This document shows positions 25,084 to 31,811 of a DNA stretch of 64,000 nucleotides, piece by piece (positions within the stretch are counted from its first letter, which is position 1; each line of letters starts with the position of its first letter). The notes beneath the pieces were generated by a model, which saw only the letters and a program-made list of their open reading frames with translations, made no database searches and was not told the origin of the DNA. A program made the position numbers and the translations under genes. The stretch comes from Nocardioides panzhihuensis (GTDB lineage Bacteria; Actinomycetota; Actinomycetes; Propionibacteriales; Nocardioidaceae): positions 4,981,001-5,045,000 of the forward strand of contig NZ_JACBZR010000001.1 in assembly GCF_013408335.1 (NCBI RefSeq). The letters run 5' to 3'.

Positions 25084-25175
25084 CGGAAACCTCCAGTATC
25101 TGTTGGGTGCCACCGATGGGTGACGGCGGCTGCAGTAGCCAGGTGCGCGACGCTCCCCGCGGCGAGAGAATTCAC

Positions 25176-26462
25176 TCAGGCCGCGTTCCCCTCGATGCCG
25201 TCGTTGTCGGTCGCGGGGTCGATCTCGTCGAGGATCTCGGCCTCCTCCTCGCTCATCGCCCTGGAAAGCAGTCGGGGGTCTGGCCGCTCCGCACGGAGCG
25301 TGCGCTGCAGGTGCGCCGTCGGCGTCCGGTCGACGGCCCGGTCCGGCTCGATGTAGTGCCCCTCGGTGACAACAGTCGAGGAGTGCCCGAGGAAGTCGGC
25401 GGCGGCGTCCGCCCCCATCGCTCTGGCGACGACAGTCGCCGCGGTGCGTCGATACCAGCGCAGGCTGATCCCGGAATCGGCCAAGCCGGCGAGCACCAGG
25501 AACTCACGAAACGTACGTCGGACGTTCGGCGGGCTGAGCACACCACCGCGACGATTCGCGAAGATCGTGCGCTCCGGCTGACCGTCGAGTGCCGCCAGTC
25601 GGCGACGAACCACATCGGCCCCGAACTCGGGGACCGGCACGAATCGCTTCGAGGCATGCGTCTTGGGCCGGTCCTGCCGATACGCGCCCTTCCCCTTGCG
25701 CTGCACCACGGTCCCCGTGACCTCGATGAGCATCCCCTTCGGCCCGTCGATGACGTCGCAGGGCCTGATGGCGAGCACCTCGCCCGGCCGCATCCCCGTC
25801 GCCAGAAGCACCTCGAGGATGTCCCGGACGACTCCATCAGGCTTTGGACCAGGCCGCCCCGGCTCGGTGCGCCATGCGCACGCCGCCTCCCGGATCGCGG
25901 CGACCTGCTCCAGCGTCAGCGCCTGCGGTACGCCGGCCGGTCGCGGCAGCGGCGAGGTCCCGTCGACAGGGTTGCGAGCCATCGCGTCGTGCCGCATCGC
26001 GAAGCCGAAGAGCTGGTTGAGCAGGGTCCGCGCGGTCCGAGCCTGCGCATACGACGTCTCGTACTGCCTGCGCAGGAACCACTCCACGCGGCTGGTCGTG
26101 ATCTCGTTGAGGGTGAAGTGCTCGAGCGCCGGACGAACGTGCAGACGAAGGGCATCGCCATAGCGGTCCCGGGTCCCGTCCGCGACGTCCCGGGTCTCGA
26201 GCTCGGCCTGCCATAAGTCGACGAGTCGCCCGAAGGGGCTGGTCGAGTCCAGGACGGCACCGGCGCCGAACTGTGGCCGCTGCAGGATGCGCTGCTTCAG
26301 CAACGTGACTGCAACCGTCTTGGAGGATCCGGTGGCCGTGGCCTGACGCATCTTGCCGTCGTGGTCGCGCACCCACGTTCCGGCCGTGACCTTCTTGCCC
26401 TTCGGCGTCGTCCAGATCTCGCCGTGGGTTCCGATCGTCAGCCGTGGGCGTCCGCCGCTCAT
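25176..26462 (-). CDS. int: Tyrosine site-specific integrase
   Basis: A 428-residue phage-type integrase. The N-terminal domain (about 1-70) binds arm sites. A SAM-like core-binding domain covers about 75-170. The catalytic domain has Arg225 (GMRPGEVL), Lys267 (RPKTHASKR), the second box RWYRRTAAT at 335-343 with Arg338, His360 (LGHSS) and the nucleophile Tyr370 (HYIEP). The first His of the usual HxxR is Arg335 here. It lies 419 bp from the tRNA-Arg attachment site, the usual place for the enzyme that inserted the island. Its ATG overlaps the stop of the upstream excisionase gene (ATGA). The 92-bp gap to the next gene holds nothing obvious. Confidence 0.93.
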   Translation of the reverse strand: MSGGRPRLTIGTHGEIWTTPKGKKVTAGTWVRDHDGKMRQATATGSSKTVAVTLLKQRILQRPQFGAGAVLDSTSPFGRLVDLWQAELETRDVADGTRDRYGDALRLHVRPALEHFTLNEITTSRVEWFLRRQYETSYAQARTARTLLNQLFGFAMRHDAMARNPVDGTSPLPRPAGVPQALTLEQVAAIREAACAWRTEPGRPGPKPDGVVRDILEVLLATGMRPGEVLAIRPCDVIDGPKGMLIEVTGTVVQRKGKGAYRQDRPKTHASKRFVPVPEFGADVVRRRLAALDGQPERTIFANRRGGVLSPPNVRRTFREFLVLAGLADSGISLRWYRRTAATVVARAMGADAAADFLGHSSTVVTEGHYIEPDRAVDRTPTAHLQRTLRAERPDPRLLSRAMSEEEAEILDEIDPATDNDGIEGNAA

Positions 26463-26731
26463 CGCGGTTCCTCCGGCGTCCGGCCGGCCATGTGTCGGTC
26501 AGCGTCGTCGTGCTCCATCCGCGAGAGCCAGGCCTCGACCTCACGTAGGCGGAAGCGGATCTCGCGGCCGACGCGGAAGCCCCGCGGGCCGCGGCCCTGG
26601 CAGCGCAGGTCGTAGATGGTCTGCACGGCGACGTGCAGGTAGGCGGCGAGCTCGGAGATCGACATCACAGCGTTCAGGCCGTGCTCGTCGGTCGCCGATG
26701 CGAGGGTCAGGTGTGTGCTCTTGGTGTCCAT
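26459..26731 (-). CDS. xis: Excisionase-type helix-turn-helix protein
   Basis: A 90-residue protein. MSISELAAYLHVAVQTIYDLRCQGRGPRGFRVGREIRFRLREVEAWLSRM is a textbook excisionase/HTH_17 domain with helix-turn-helix and basic wing. ATG 26731 is chosen; ATG 26665 at the start of the domain is an alternative. It is the first gene after the tRNA-side attachment site and overlaps the integrase by 4 bp, so the two form one operon that controls excision and integration. The C-terminal tail contains several acidic and His residues. Confidence 0.85.
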   Translation of the reverse strand: MDTKSTHLTLASATDEHGLNAVMSISELAAYLHVAVQTIYDLRCQGRGPRGFRVGREIRFRLREVEAWLSRMEHDDADRHMAGRTPEEPR

Positions 26732-26878
26732 GCACGGTAGGTGCACGAGACTCGCCAAGCGCCTCGGAAACACGTCGAGGGCCGTCGATGACGACCCCGA
26801 AGTGTTGAATATCTGTTGAATCTGCATGTTTGCTCCTCTTCTGAGGAGTGCCGCACATGCCGCTGACCTGCAAAGTCT

Positions 26879-26914
26879 TGCGCGCCTGTAGGGATTCGAA
26901 CCCCAAACCTTCTG
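26879..26914 (-). repeat. Island attachment site within tRNA-Arg
   Basis: This is the tRNA-side copy of the 36-bp direct repeat. It covers the 3' half of tRNA-Arg from the anticodon stem to two bases beyond the discriminator. The matching remnant is at 11297-11332. Confidence 0.9.
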
Positions 26915-26953
26915 ATCCGTAGTCAGATGCTCTATCCGTTGAGCTACAGGCGC
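26881..26953 (-). tRNA. tRNA-Arg(ACG)
   Basis: A 73-nt cloverleaf. The acceptor stem is GCGCCTG/CAGGCGC and the D-arm begins TAGCTCAACGGATAGAGC. The anticodon stem-loop has loop CTACGGA, reading anticodon ACG, and the T-arm is GGGTTCGAATCCC. CCA is not encoded. The 3' end still carries the island's attachment core, so the tRNA is intact after integration. Its original terminator is now at 11248-11287. Confidence 0.97.
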
Positions 26954-27060
26954 AGTGTTACCGAAGCAACGTGTAGAAGATTAGCGGATGATGGTCCGTG
27001 ACCAGAAATCGCCACGTGTGAGAGGATCTGGCGCCAGCCACAGCATCGGGGAGGTGGAGC

Positions 27061-28110
27061 GTGAGCAAGCGTCAACCCACGCCGTCCGGCGAGGAGAAGA
27101 ACGTGACCGACGGGGACCGCACGCCGATGACGCGTGCGATGCTCGAGGCCAAGAGCATCGAGCTCTTCGAGCTCATCGCGGACAGAGGCGAGATTCCCGC
27201 ATCAGACTCGCGGATCAGCCAAGGCGGAGAGTTCGCCGACGCACTGACCTCTTTGATAGAGCTCGGACTGGTTCGCCAGGCCGGCGAAGATGACACCAGC
27301 TGGGTGCCTGTCGACCCGGCAACCGTCCAGGCACAGATCGTCACGCCGATGACGCAAGAGGGCATCCGACTGCTCCAGGAGTCGGCCGATTGGGCCAACC
27401 ACTTCACCACGCTGCGTAGCGCGTGGCGACGTTCGGCGCCCAATGACGAGCGTGGCCCCTTCACCTACGTGCATCGCCCCGCCATCCAACCGTTCGTCGA
27501 CTCGCTCGCCGCAGAGTGCGAGTTCGAGGCGCTCACCGCACAGCCTCAGAACAGGAGAGCTGGCGGGGACGCGCTGGCAGAGGCGATCGCCAAGGAGCAG
27601 GCGATGATCGAACGTGGCGTCACTATGCGCACGCTTTACCAACACGCCGCAAGGCGCAGCAGCGAAACCAGGGAGTACGTCTCAGCAGTCGTGGCGGCGG
27701 GCGGCGAGGTCCGCACACTCGATGAGTTCTTCAACCGGATTCTGATCTTCGACCGCCGGATCGCAGTCATTCCCAGCCCGGAAGGCGTCGACGTCGCTGT
27801 CGCCGTTCGCGAACCGTCTGTCGTCGCCTATCTGGTCGATGTCTTCGAGCGTGCCTGGGAACGAGGGCGGCCGTTCGGACACGGCGACCCGTCCACCCTG
27901 AAAGACATCGCCAGCGAGCAGCGGTCGATGACCCTCAGAATGCTGGTCGAAGGGCACTCGGACCCAGCCGCATCAAAGCGACTGGGCGTCAGCCCGAGAA
28001 CCTACGCCGGCTACGTCGCCGACCTCAAAGAGGAGTTCGGCGTCGATACCCGCTTTCAACTCGGCTACGAGATCGGGCGAAGCGGGTCGAGCGCAATCGA
28101 TGACAGCTGA
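27061..28110 (+). CDS. LuxR-type HTH transcriptional regulator with TrmB-like N-terminal domain
   Basis: A 349-residue protein with a GTG start preceded by GGGGAGG. An N-terminal winged-helix-like region (AMLEAKSIELFELIADRGEIPA, then ALTSLIELGLVRQ) resembles TrmB. The middle part contains RGVTMRTLYQHAARRS and a receiver-like segment (FFNRILIFDRRIAVIPS, VAVAVREPSVVAYLVDVFERAWERG). The C-terminal 60 residues are a LuxR-type helix-turn-helix (MTLRMLVEGHSDPAASKRLGVSPRTYAGYVADLKEEFGVDTRFQLGYE). Such proteins are common single-gene regulators in actinobacteria. It is convergent with the short secreted peptide gene, only 11 bp from its stop, which suggests a functional pair. It was not moved by the neighbouring island, which ends in the tRNA. 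Confidence 0.85.
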   Translation: MSKRQPTPSGEEKNVTDGDRTPMTRAMLEAKSIELFELIADRGEIPASDSRISQGGEFADALTSLIELGLVRQAGEDDTSWVPVDPATVQAQIVTPMTQEGIRLLQESADWANHFTTLRSAWRRSAPNDERGPFTYVHRPAIQPFVDSLAAECEFEALTAQPQNRRAGGDALAEAIAKEQAMIERGVTMRTLYQHAARRSSETREYVSAVVAAGGEVRTLDEFFNRILIFDRRIAVIPSPEGVDVAVAVREPSVVAYLVDVFERAWERGRPFGHGDPSTLKDIASEQRSMTLRMLVEGHSDPAASKRLGVSPRTYAGYVADLKEEFGVDTRFQLGYEIGRSGSSAIDDS

Positions 28111-28121
28111 TGCTGGGGCGG

Positions 28122-28331
28122 TCAGCCCCAGGTGATGTCCTTCGCCTGGGTCTTGGAGGCTGTGACGCCGGTGAAACCCCAGGTGATGTCCTGCGCCTGG
28201 ACCGTCTCTCCCTGATCAGCACCGACTCCCCAGGTGATGTCTGCCTGGGTCTGGCCTGCTGGGAACAGCGTGACCACAACCGTCGCCGCCGAGGCCAGCG
28301 CGATAGCCGCCGCAGTGCGTACGAGCTTCAT
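28122..28331 (-). CDS. Secreted 69-residue peptide precursor with three DITWG repeats
   Basis: ATG 28331 is preceded by GGAAGG at normal spacing. Residues 1-30 form a Sec signal peptide (KLVR, then a hydrophobic AAAIALASAATVVVTLF) ending in GQTQA, a fair signal-peptidase site. Directly after it comes DITWG at 31-35, repeated at 48-52 and 65-69: an exact 17-residue period, with the last copy ending at the stop codon. Repeats 2 and 3 are preceded by VQAQ and TQAK, and the signal-peptide end reads TQA. The same QA-type cut could thus occur before every copy. There is no Cys, no RiPP enzyme and no transporter beside it. It may be a peptide-signal precursor; the function is inference. Confidence 0.75.
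   Translation of the reverse strand: MKLVRTAAAIALASAATVVVTLFPAGQTQADITWGVGADQGETVQAQDITWGFTGVTASKTQAKDITWG
28126..28241. repeat. 51-bp-period direct repeats encoding DITWG
   Basis: The 14-mer CCCCAGGTGATGTC begins at 28126, 28177 and 28228, exactly 51 bp apart, and is identical in all three. Synonymous positions are unchanged. The copies are therefore recent or are held constant at the DNA or RNA level. Confidence 0.9.
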
Positions 28332-28470
28332 GTTCTTACCTTCCTGGTCTCGAGGCCGATGCCGGTGCCGAGAGGCCTACGGAATGATTATTGTGCAGGT
28401 TGGGTACTTTCGGGTAACCCATGTTCCGGCGTGCGGACTTTCGCAGTGCGCAAAAATGCAGGTCAGAACG

Positions 28471-28503
28471 GAGTTTGGCCCCCTTCTGAAGGGGGCCAAA
28501 CTC
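28471..28503. terminator. Perfect 33-bp palindrome, terminator of tRNA-Ser(GCT)
   Basis: GAGTTTGGCCCCCTTC and its exact complement GAAGGGGGCCAAACTC flank a single T. It lies 12 bp beyond the 3' end of the minus-strand tRNA-Ser and would stop its transcript. It also separates the tRNA from the promoter of the peptide gene. Confidence 0.75.
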
Positions 28504-28514
28504 GTTGAAACTGG

Positions 28515-28605
28515 CGGAGGCGGAGGGATTTGAACCCTCGATGGGGTTTAAGCCCCAAACTCGATTAGCAGTCGAGCGCCATAGACCGGACTAGGCGACG
28601 CCTCC
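28515..28605 (-). tRNA. tRNA-Ser(GCT)
   Basis: A 91-nt type II tRNA. The acceptor stem is GGAGGCG/CGCCTCC. The anticodon stem-loop CTCGACTGCTAATCGAG reads anticodon GCT. The long variable arm is followed by T-arm GAGGGTTCAAATCCCTC. CCA is not encoded. Confidence 0.97.
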
Positions 28606-28649
28606 ATACCGCGCGATCAGGCTAGCAACACCTGAGCGCCTGGGACCAA

Positions 28650-29135
28650 TCAGGAGGCGTCGGAGGGCCCTGAGTTGGTGTCGAGGGGCTTGATCGTGGC
28701 CTTCAGGTAGCCCTGGATCTCGCGCACGAACTGCTCCCGATCGATGCCGATGATGGTCACGGGGATGGTGGTCGCGCCACCCTTCTTGAGCCGGAGCTCC
28801 AGACACGGCGAACCGGCGGGCATCGTGGTCACCGCCTCCTGGATGTCGGCCCAGCGAGCCTCGCGGACTCCGGCCCCACGCACGAACGCGACTCGGTAGC
28901 CCTGGGCACTGGCGCGCAGGACGTACGCCTTGTTGCGGAGCCACCAGCCGAAACCGATCACTGCGACGATGCCGAGGACCAGCGGGACGAAGAGCCACGC
29001 GAAGTCGATACGTGCCGCGATCACGACAGCCGTGCCGGCGAAGACCAGCAGCGCCAGACCGACCACGGCAGCGCCGAGAAGGCGGGCCTGCACGGTGGGA
29101 GCAAGGCGGTAGTAGGTGAGCTCAGCAGATGACAC
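28650..29135 (-). CDS. Small membrane protein with PH-like C-terminal domain
   Basis: A 161-residue protein with GTG start at 29135. Two membrane helices (about 18-40 and 45-66: LGAAVVGLALLVFAGTAVVIAA and WLFVPLVLGIVAVIGFGWWL) are followed by a 95-residue cytoplasmic domain of alternating strands (YVLRASAQGYRVAFVRGAGVREARWADIQEAV, then IPVTIIGIDREQFVREIQGYL). This resembles bacterial PH-like domains of the DUF304 kind. Function is unknown. It is divergent from the gene at 29213, with a Crp-like palindrome in between. Confidence 0.7.
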   Translation of the reverse strand: MSSAELTYYRLAPTVQARLLGAAVVGLALLVFAGTAVVIAARIDFAWLFVPLVLGIVAVIGFGWWLRNKAYVLRASAQGYRVAFVRGAGVREARWADIQEAVTTMPAGSPCLELRLKKGGATTIPVTIIGIDREQFVREIQGYLKATIKPLDTNSGPSDAS

Positions 29136-29189
29136 GCCCCCATTGTGGCCGACACGGAGTCCCAGGGCCGCATCGGCTTGCTCCCTGAC

Positions 29190-29203
29190 GTGACCTAGGT
29201 CAC
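29190..29203. promoter_or_regulatory. Candidate Crp/GlxR-type operator
   Basis: The perfect 14-bp palindrome GTGACCTAGGTCAC fits the Crp/GlxR pattern TGTGA-n6-TCACA at all but the first base. It lies 10 bp before the ATG at 29213 and between two divergent genes. An ACTTTACT stretch follows. The palindrome is seen directly; the regulator is inferred. Confidence 0.45.
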
Positions 29204-29212
29204 ACTTTACTC

Positions 29213-29539
29213 ATGACAGGTGTGCTTCCCAATATGTCGGATGCTCTTCGGGCCCTGGATACCGCGATCGCTGCTCCTCGCCCCGGTGCCAACGTAGGCC
29301 TATGGCGATGGTCGGTGCGTCAACGCCTCGCAGGGGTACGCGAGGCGCTGATGGTCCTCGACACCGGCCAGGAGTGGCGTGCCCTCAGCGATGTCAACGC
29401 GCTCCGCGACCGGGGCACGCTGCTGAGCCGGCTCGCCGTCCTCGCCGACGACGTGCTCGACCGCGCCGACATCGAGGATCTGCTCCTCGAGCTGCGGCGG
29501 TTGATGATCGATGTGGATCGACACCTGCAGGAGGTCTAG
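29213..29539 (+). CDS. Hypothetical helical protein
   Basis: A 108-residue soluble protein that is almost entirely helical and leucine-rich (SVRQRLAGVREALMVLD, GTLLSRLAVLADDVLDRADIEDLLLELRRLMIDVDRHLQEV). The leucine spacing allows a coiled-coil bundle. I do not recognise a family. ATG 29213 has no ribosome site; ATG 29234 (MSDALRALD) is an alternative start. It follows a Crp-like palindrome and precedes a convergent tRNA-Ser gene. Confidence 0.6.
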   Translation: MTGVLPNMSDALRALDTAIAAPRPGANVGLWRWSVRQRLAGVREALMVLDTGQEWRALSDVNALRDRGTLLSRLAVLADDVLDRADIEDLLLELRRLMIDVDRHLQEV

Positions 29540-29558
29540 CCTCGCTCGTTTTCACTGG

Positions 29559-29643
29559 CAGACGGGGCGGGATTCGAACCCGCGGTAGGTCTCCCTACGA
29601 CCGCTTTCAAGGCGGTTCCGATCGGCCACTCCGGCACCCGTCC
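29559..29643 (-). tRNA. tRNA-Ser(TGA)
   Basis: An 85-nt type II tRNA. Acceptor stem GGACGGG pairs with CCCGTCT (one G-U). The anticodon stem-loop CCGCCTTGAAAGCGG reads TGA. The variable arm GTAGGGAGACCTAC and T-arm GCGGGTTCGAATCCCGC follow. CCA is not encoded. Confidence 0.97.
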
Positions 29644-29686
29644 ATGCGCCCGTAGGCGCGGGAACTGAGTCTAGTAGCCCAGAGCC

Positions 29687-29917
29687 TCAGGCGCTCAACT
29701 CGACGAGGATGTCGCCCTCCTGGACGACATCTCCGGTGGCGACCTTGACCGCCACCACGGTGCCCGGCGTCTCGGCGAGCACCGGGATCTCCATCTTCAT
29801 CGACTCCAGGAGCATGACGGTGTCCCCAACAGCGACCTTGTCTCCGGGCTGCACTCCGACACTCATGACGTTCGCGACCATCTCGGCAGCGATCGTGGTG
29901 GGGGTTCTGCGGTTCAT
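29687..29917 (-). CDS. Biotin/lipoyl carrier protein (BCCP-like)
   Basis: A 76-residue stand-alone biotinyl domain. The biotin site ESMKMEIP lies at about residues 39-46, within the usual half-barrel pattern (VGVQPGDKVAVGDTVMLLESMKMEIPVLAETPGTVVAVKVATGDVVQEGDILVELS). Such short proteins are widespread in actinobacteria and probably serve as carriers for an acyl-CoA carboxylase encoded elsewhere. No carboxylase subunit is adjacent. Confidence 0.88.
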   Translation of the reverse strand: MNRRTPTTIAAEMVANVMSVGVQPGDKVAVGDTVMLLESMKMEIPVLAETPGTVVAVKVATGDVVQEGDILVELSA

Positions 29918-29965
29918 AGCCCGAACCTACGGGTTACCCGAAGGTAGCCCCAGCCAAGAGGCGCC

Positions 29966-31726
29966 TCAGAGCAGCGCGTGGGTGCGGCCGGGCTCCGGCC
30001 GTACGGCGCTGGCCTCGTCGGCCTCACGCGCCGCCCTGCGGCCGCCGCCGGATTGCGTCGAGCCGGTGAGGGCGAGGTCGATGCGGATGATGATGAAGGC
30101 GATCGCCAGACCGATGACGATGCTGTAGACGATCGAGAGCGCCGCCTCCGCGAGCCCGACGTCGGGGTTGAGGAAGGTGCTGGCGACCGGCGCGGTGAGC
30201 GCGACACCGAAGAGGCAGACCCACCAGCCCTGGCGGCGGCGAGCACGCATGTGGGTGCCCCAGATCAGGGCGGGGACCCCGAAGAGCGCCTGGATCGGGT
30301 GCGGGTAGCCACCGAGGTGGATGCGGCACCAGCGCTGCATGTCGTCGATCGAGTCGATCAGGTCGGTGCTGCCGTAGCGGCGCAGCATCTCGGCGTAGAT
30401 CAGCGTGAGCGCGAGCATCAAGCCGCCGATCCCGACGACGATCGCGCCGCGCCGACCGAGGCCGTGCAAGCCGGCACCGAGGCGGTAGACCGCGAAGAAG
30501 GCGATCGCGAGCGAGCAGGCGAGCGTTGCGTACTCGAATCGGGAGACCGTCACGACCGGCTGGAAGCCGAGCGCGGCGAAGCTTCCGAGCGCGGCGATGC
30601 CGACGGCGATGAACGCCTCTCGGATCGTCTTCGGGAAGCGACGCGACGGGACCGTGCTCATCACCGCGAGGACCGCTGCGACCGACGCGACCAGAACCGC
30701 CGCCCCGGTGCGCAGCGCCTCGTTGTCCACGAGCACCACGACGAGCCCGGCAACCCCAGCCAGCGCGCCGAAGATCAGCGGCCGGCCGCCGGTGCGGTGG
30801 GCCAGCGCGAAGGTGAAGGCGGTGCCGACGACGGCGGCGCCGAGGCCGCCGAGGATCTGCGGGCCCAGGTCGAAGGCGCTGACCGCCAGGCCGAGCAGGC
30901 CGACGGCGAGCGCGACCAGCCAGATCGCCCGGACGGTGCCGGCGGTCAGGCTCTCGATGATGCCGAGGCCGGCGCGGGCGGCACCGGCTCCGGGGACGCG
31001 CGGCTGGGCCAGGAACGAGGTCACCTTGGCCGCCGTGGCAGGGCGATCGGTCGGCTCCGGCTCGTAGGGAGCAGCCGGACCGCGGACCGGCTCGAGGTGG
31101 CCGGACTGGTAGGGATCGGACTGGTACGGGGCAGCCTGGTAGGGGTCAGCCGGATAGGCGGGCTGCTGAACGTGGGACGGCGTCTGCGGCGTCTGCGGCG
31201 CCTGCGCCAGTCCGGTCATCCCGACATAGGTCCCCGTGGTGGAGTACGCCGGCGTCTGCCGTGCGCTCGGCGGGGGCGCGGACGGCCCGCTCAGCGCGGG
31301 CTCAGGCTCCGTGCGGAACCCGGGCGCCGGGTAGCCGCCATAGGGGTCCTCCTCCGGCTCCGTCCGCGCAGCACGTTTGCCGGTGTAGCCGCTCGGCTCG
31401 TCCGGCTGCTCCGTCTCGGCGCGGCCGGCGATCCGTCGGCCACCACCCGTGGGAGGAGCCTCCGGGGACGTCTGACGCTCGTCGTACCACGTCTCGTCGG
31501 TCCAGCCGTTCGTGCTCCAGCTCTGACCGTTGCTCTGCGATTCGAAGGGCTGACCGGTGCCCGGGCTGGGCTCCTGATAGCCGGACCAGTCGTCGTCCGC
31601 CCACTGTCCATACGCCAGCGCCTCGCTCGAGGTGGGCTCGACATAAGCGGGTGTGGGCTCGCTGCGACCGGCTGCACGACGGCCACGCTTGCTCTTGTCA
31701 GCGCGACGGCGGGGGGCTCGGTCCAT
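29966..31726 (-). CDS. Polytopic membrane protein with long disordered N-terminal tail
   Basis: A 586-residue protein of unknown function. The first 250 residues are hydrophilic and low-complexity: a basic start (RRRADKSKRGRRAAGR), then Pro/Gln/Tyr-rich repeats of the type DPYQ (ADPYQAAPYQSDPYQSG). Residues 265-570 contain about ten membrane helices, including VRAIWLVALAVGLLGLAVSAF and GAAVLVASVAAVLAVMS. The C-terminus is basic. No transport or enzyme motif is evident. The tail may bind cell-envelope or division partners, by analogy with other actinobacterial DPYQ-rich proteins; that is inference. Confidence 0.75.
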   Translation of the reverse strand: MDRAPRRRADKSKRGRRAAGRSEPTPAYVEPTSSEALAYGQWADDDWSGYQEPSPGTGQPFESQSNGQSWSTNGWTDETWYDERQTSPEAPPTGGGRRIAGRAETEQPDEPSGYTGKRAARTEPEEDPYGGYPAPGFRTEPEPALSGPSAPPPSARQTPAYSTTGTYVGMTGLAQAPQTPQTPSHVQQPAYPADPYQAAPYQSDPYQSGHLEPVRGPAAPYEPEPTDRPATAAKVTSFLAQPRVPGAGAARAGLGIIESLTAGTVRAIWLVALAVGLLGLAVSAFDLGPQILGGLGAAVVGTAFTFALAHRTGGRPLIFGALAGVAGLVVVLVDNEALRTGAAVLVASVAAVLAVMSTVPSRRFPKTIREAFIAVGIAALGSFAALGFQPVVTVSRFEYATLACSLAIAFFAVYRLGAGLHGLGRRGAIVVGIGGLMLALTLIYAEMLRRYGSTDLIDSIDDMQRWCRIHLGGYPHPIQALFGVPALIWGTHMRARRRQGWWVCLFGVALTAPVASTFLNPDVGLAEAALSIVYSIVIGLAIAFIIIRIDLALTGSTQSGGGRRAAREADEASAVRPEPGRTHALL

Positions 31727-31811
31727 AACAGTCGAGGATACCGGGGAAGGGGTGAACCTAACGAGTCATCGATATCCGTTTACCGCTGTGACGGGGACTT
31801 GTTGACCAGGG

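Larger units (their letters stand above)
11297..26914. mobile_element. 15.6-kb integrative and mobilizable island in tRNA-Arg
   Basis: The island is bounded by 36-bp direct repeats derived from the tRNA-Arg(ACG) 3' end. At the tRNA side it carries an HTH/excisionase gene and a tyrosine integrase joined by a 4-bp overlap, then a second HTH gene, a toxin-antitoxin pair and a MobF relaxase-helicase. The distal half is an RHS polymorphic toxin locus with lower GC than the flanks. There is no FtsK/VirD4-like coupling protein and no type IV secretion gene. The element is therefore probably mobilizable by a helper rather than self-transmissible. No phage structural gene is present. Confidence 0.85.

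Noticed and set aside
25107..26216. Plus-strand frame of 369 codons opposite the integrase
   Set aside because: It mirrors the integrase coding strand and has no domain; the integrase frame has all catalytic motifs.
11297..26914. Prophage interpretation of the island
   Set aside because: Integrase and excisionase fit a phage, but there is no capsid, terminase, tail, lysis or replication gene, while a conjugative relaxase is present.
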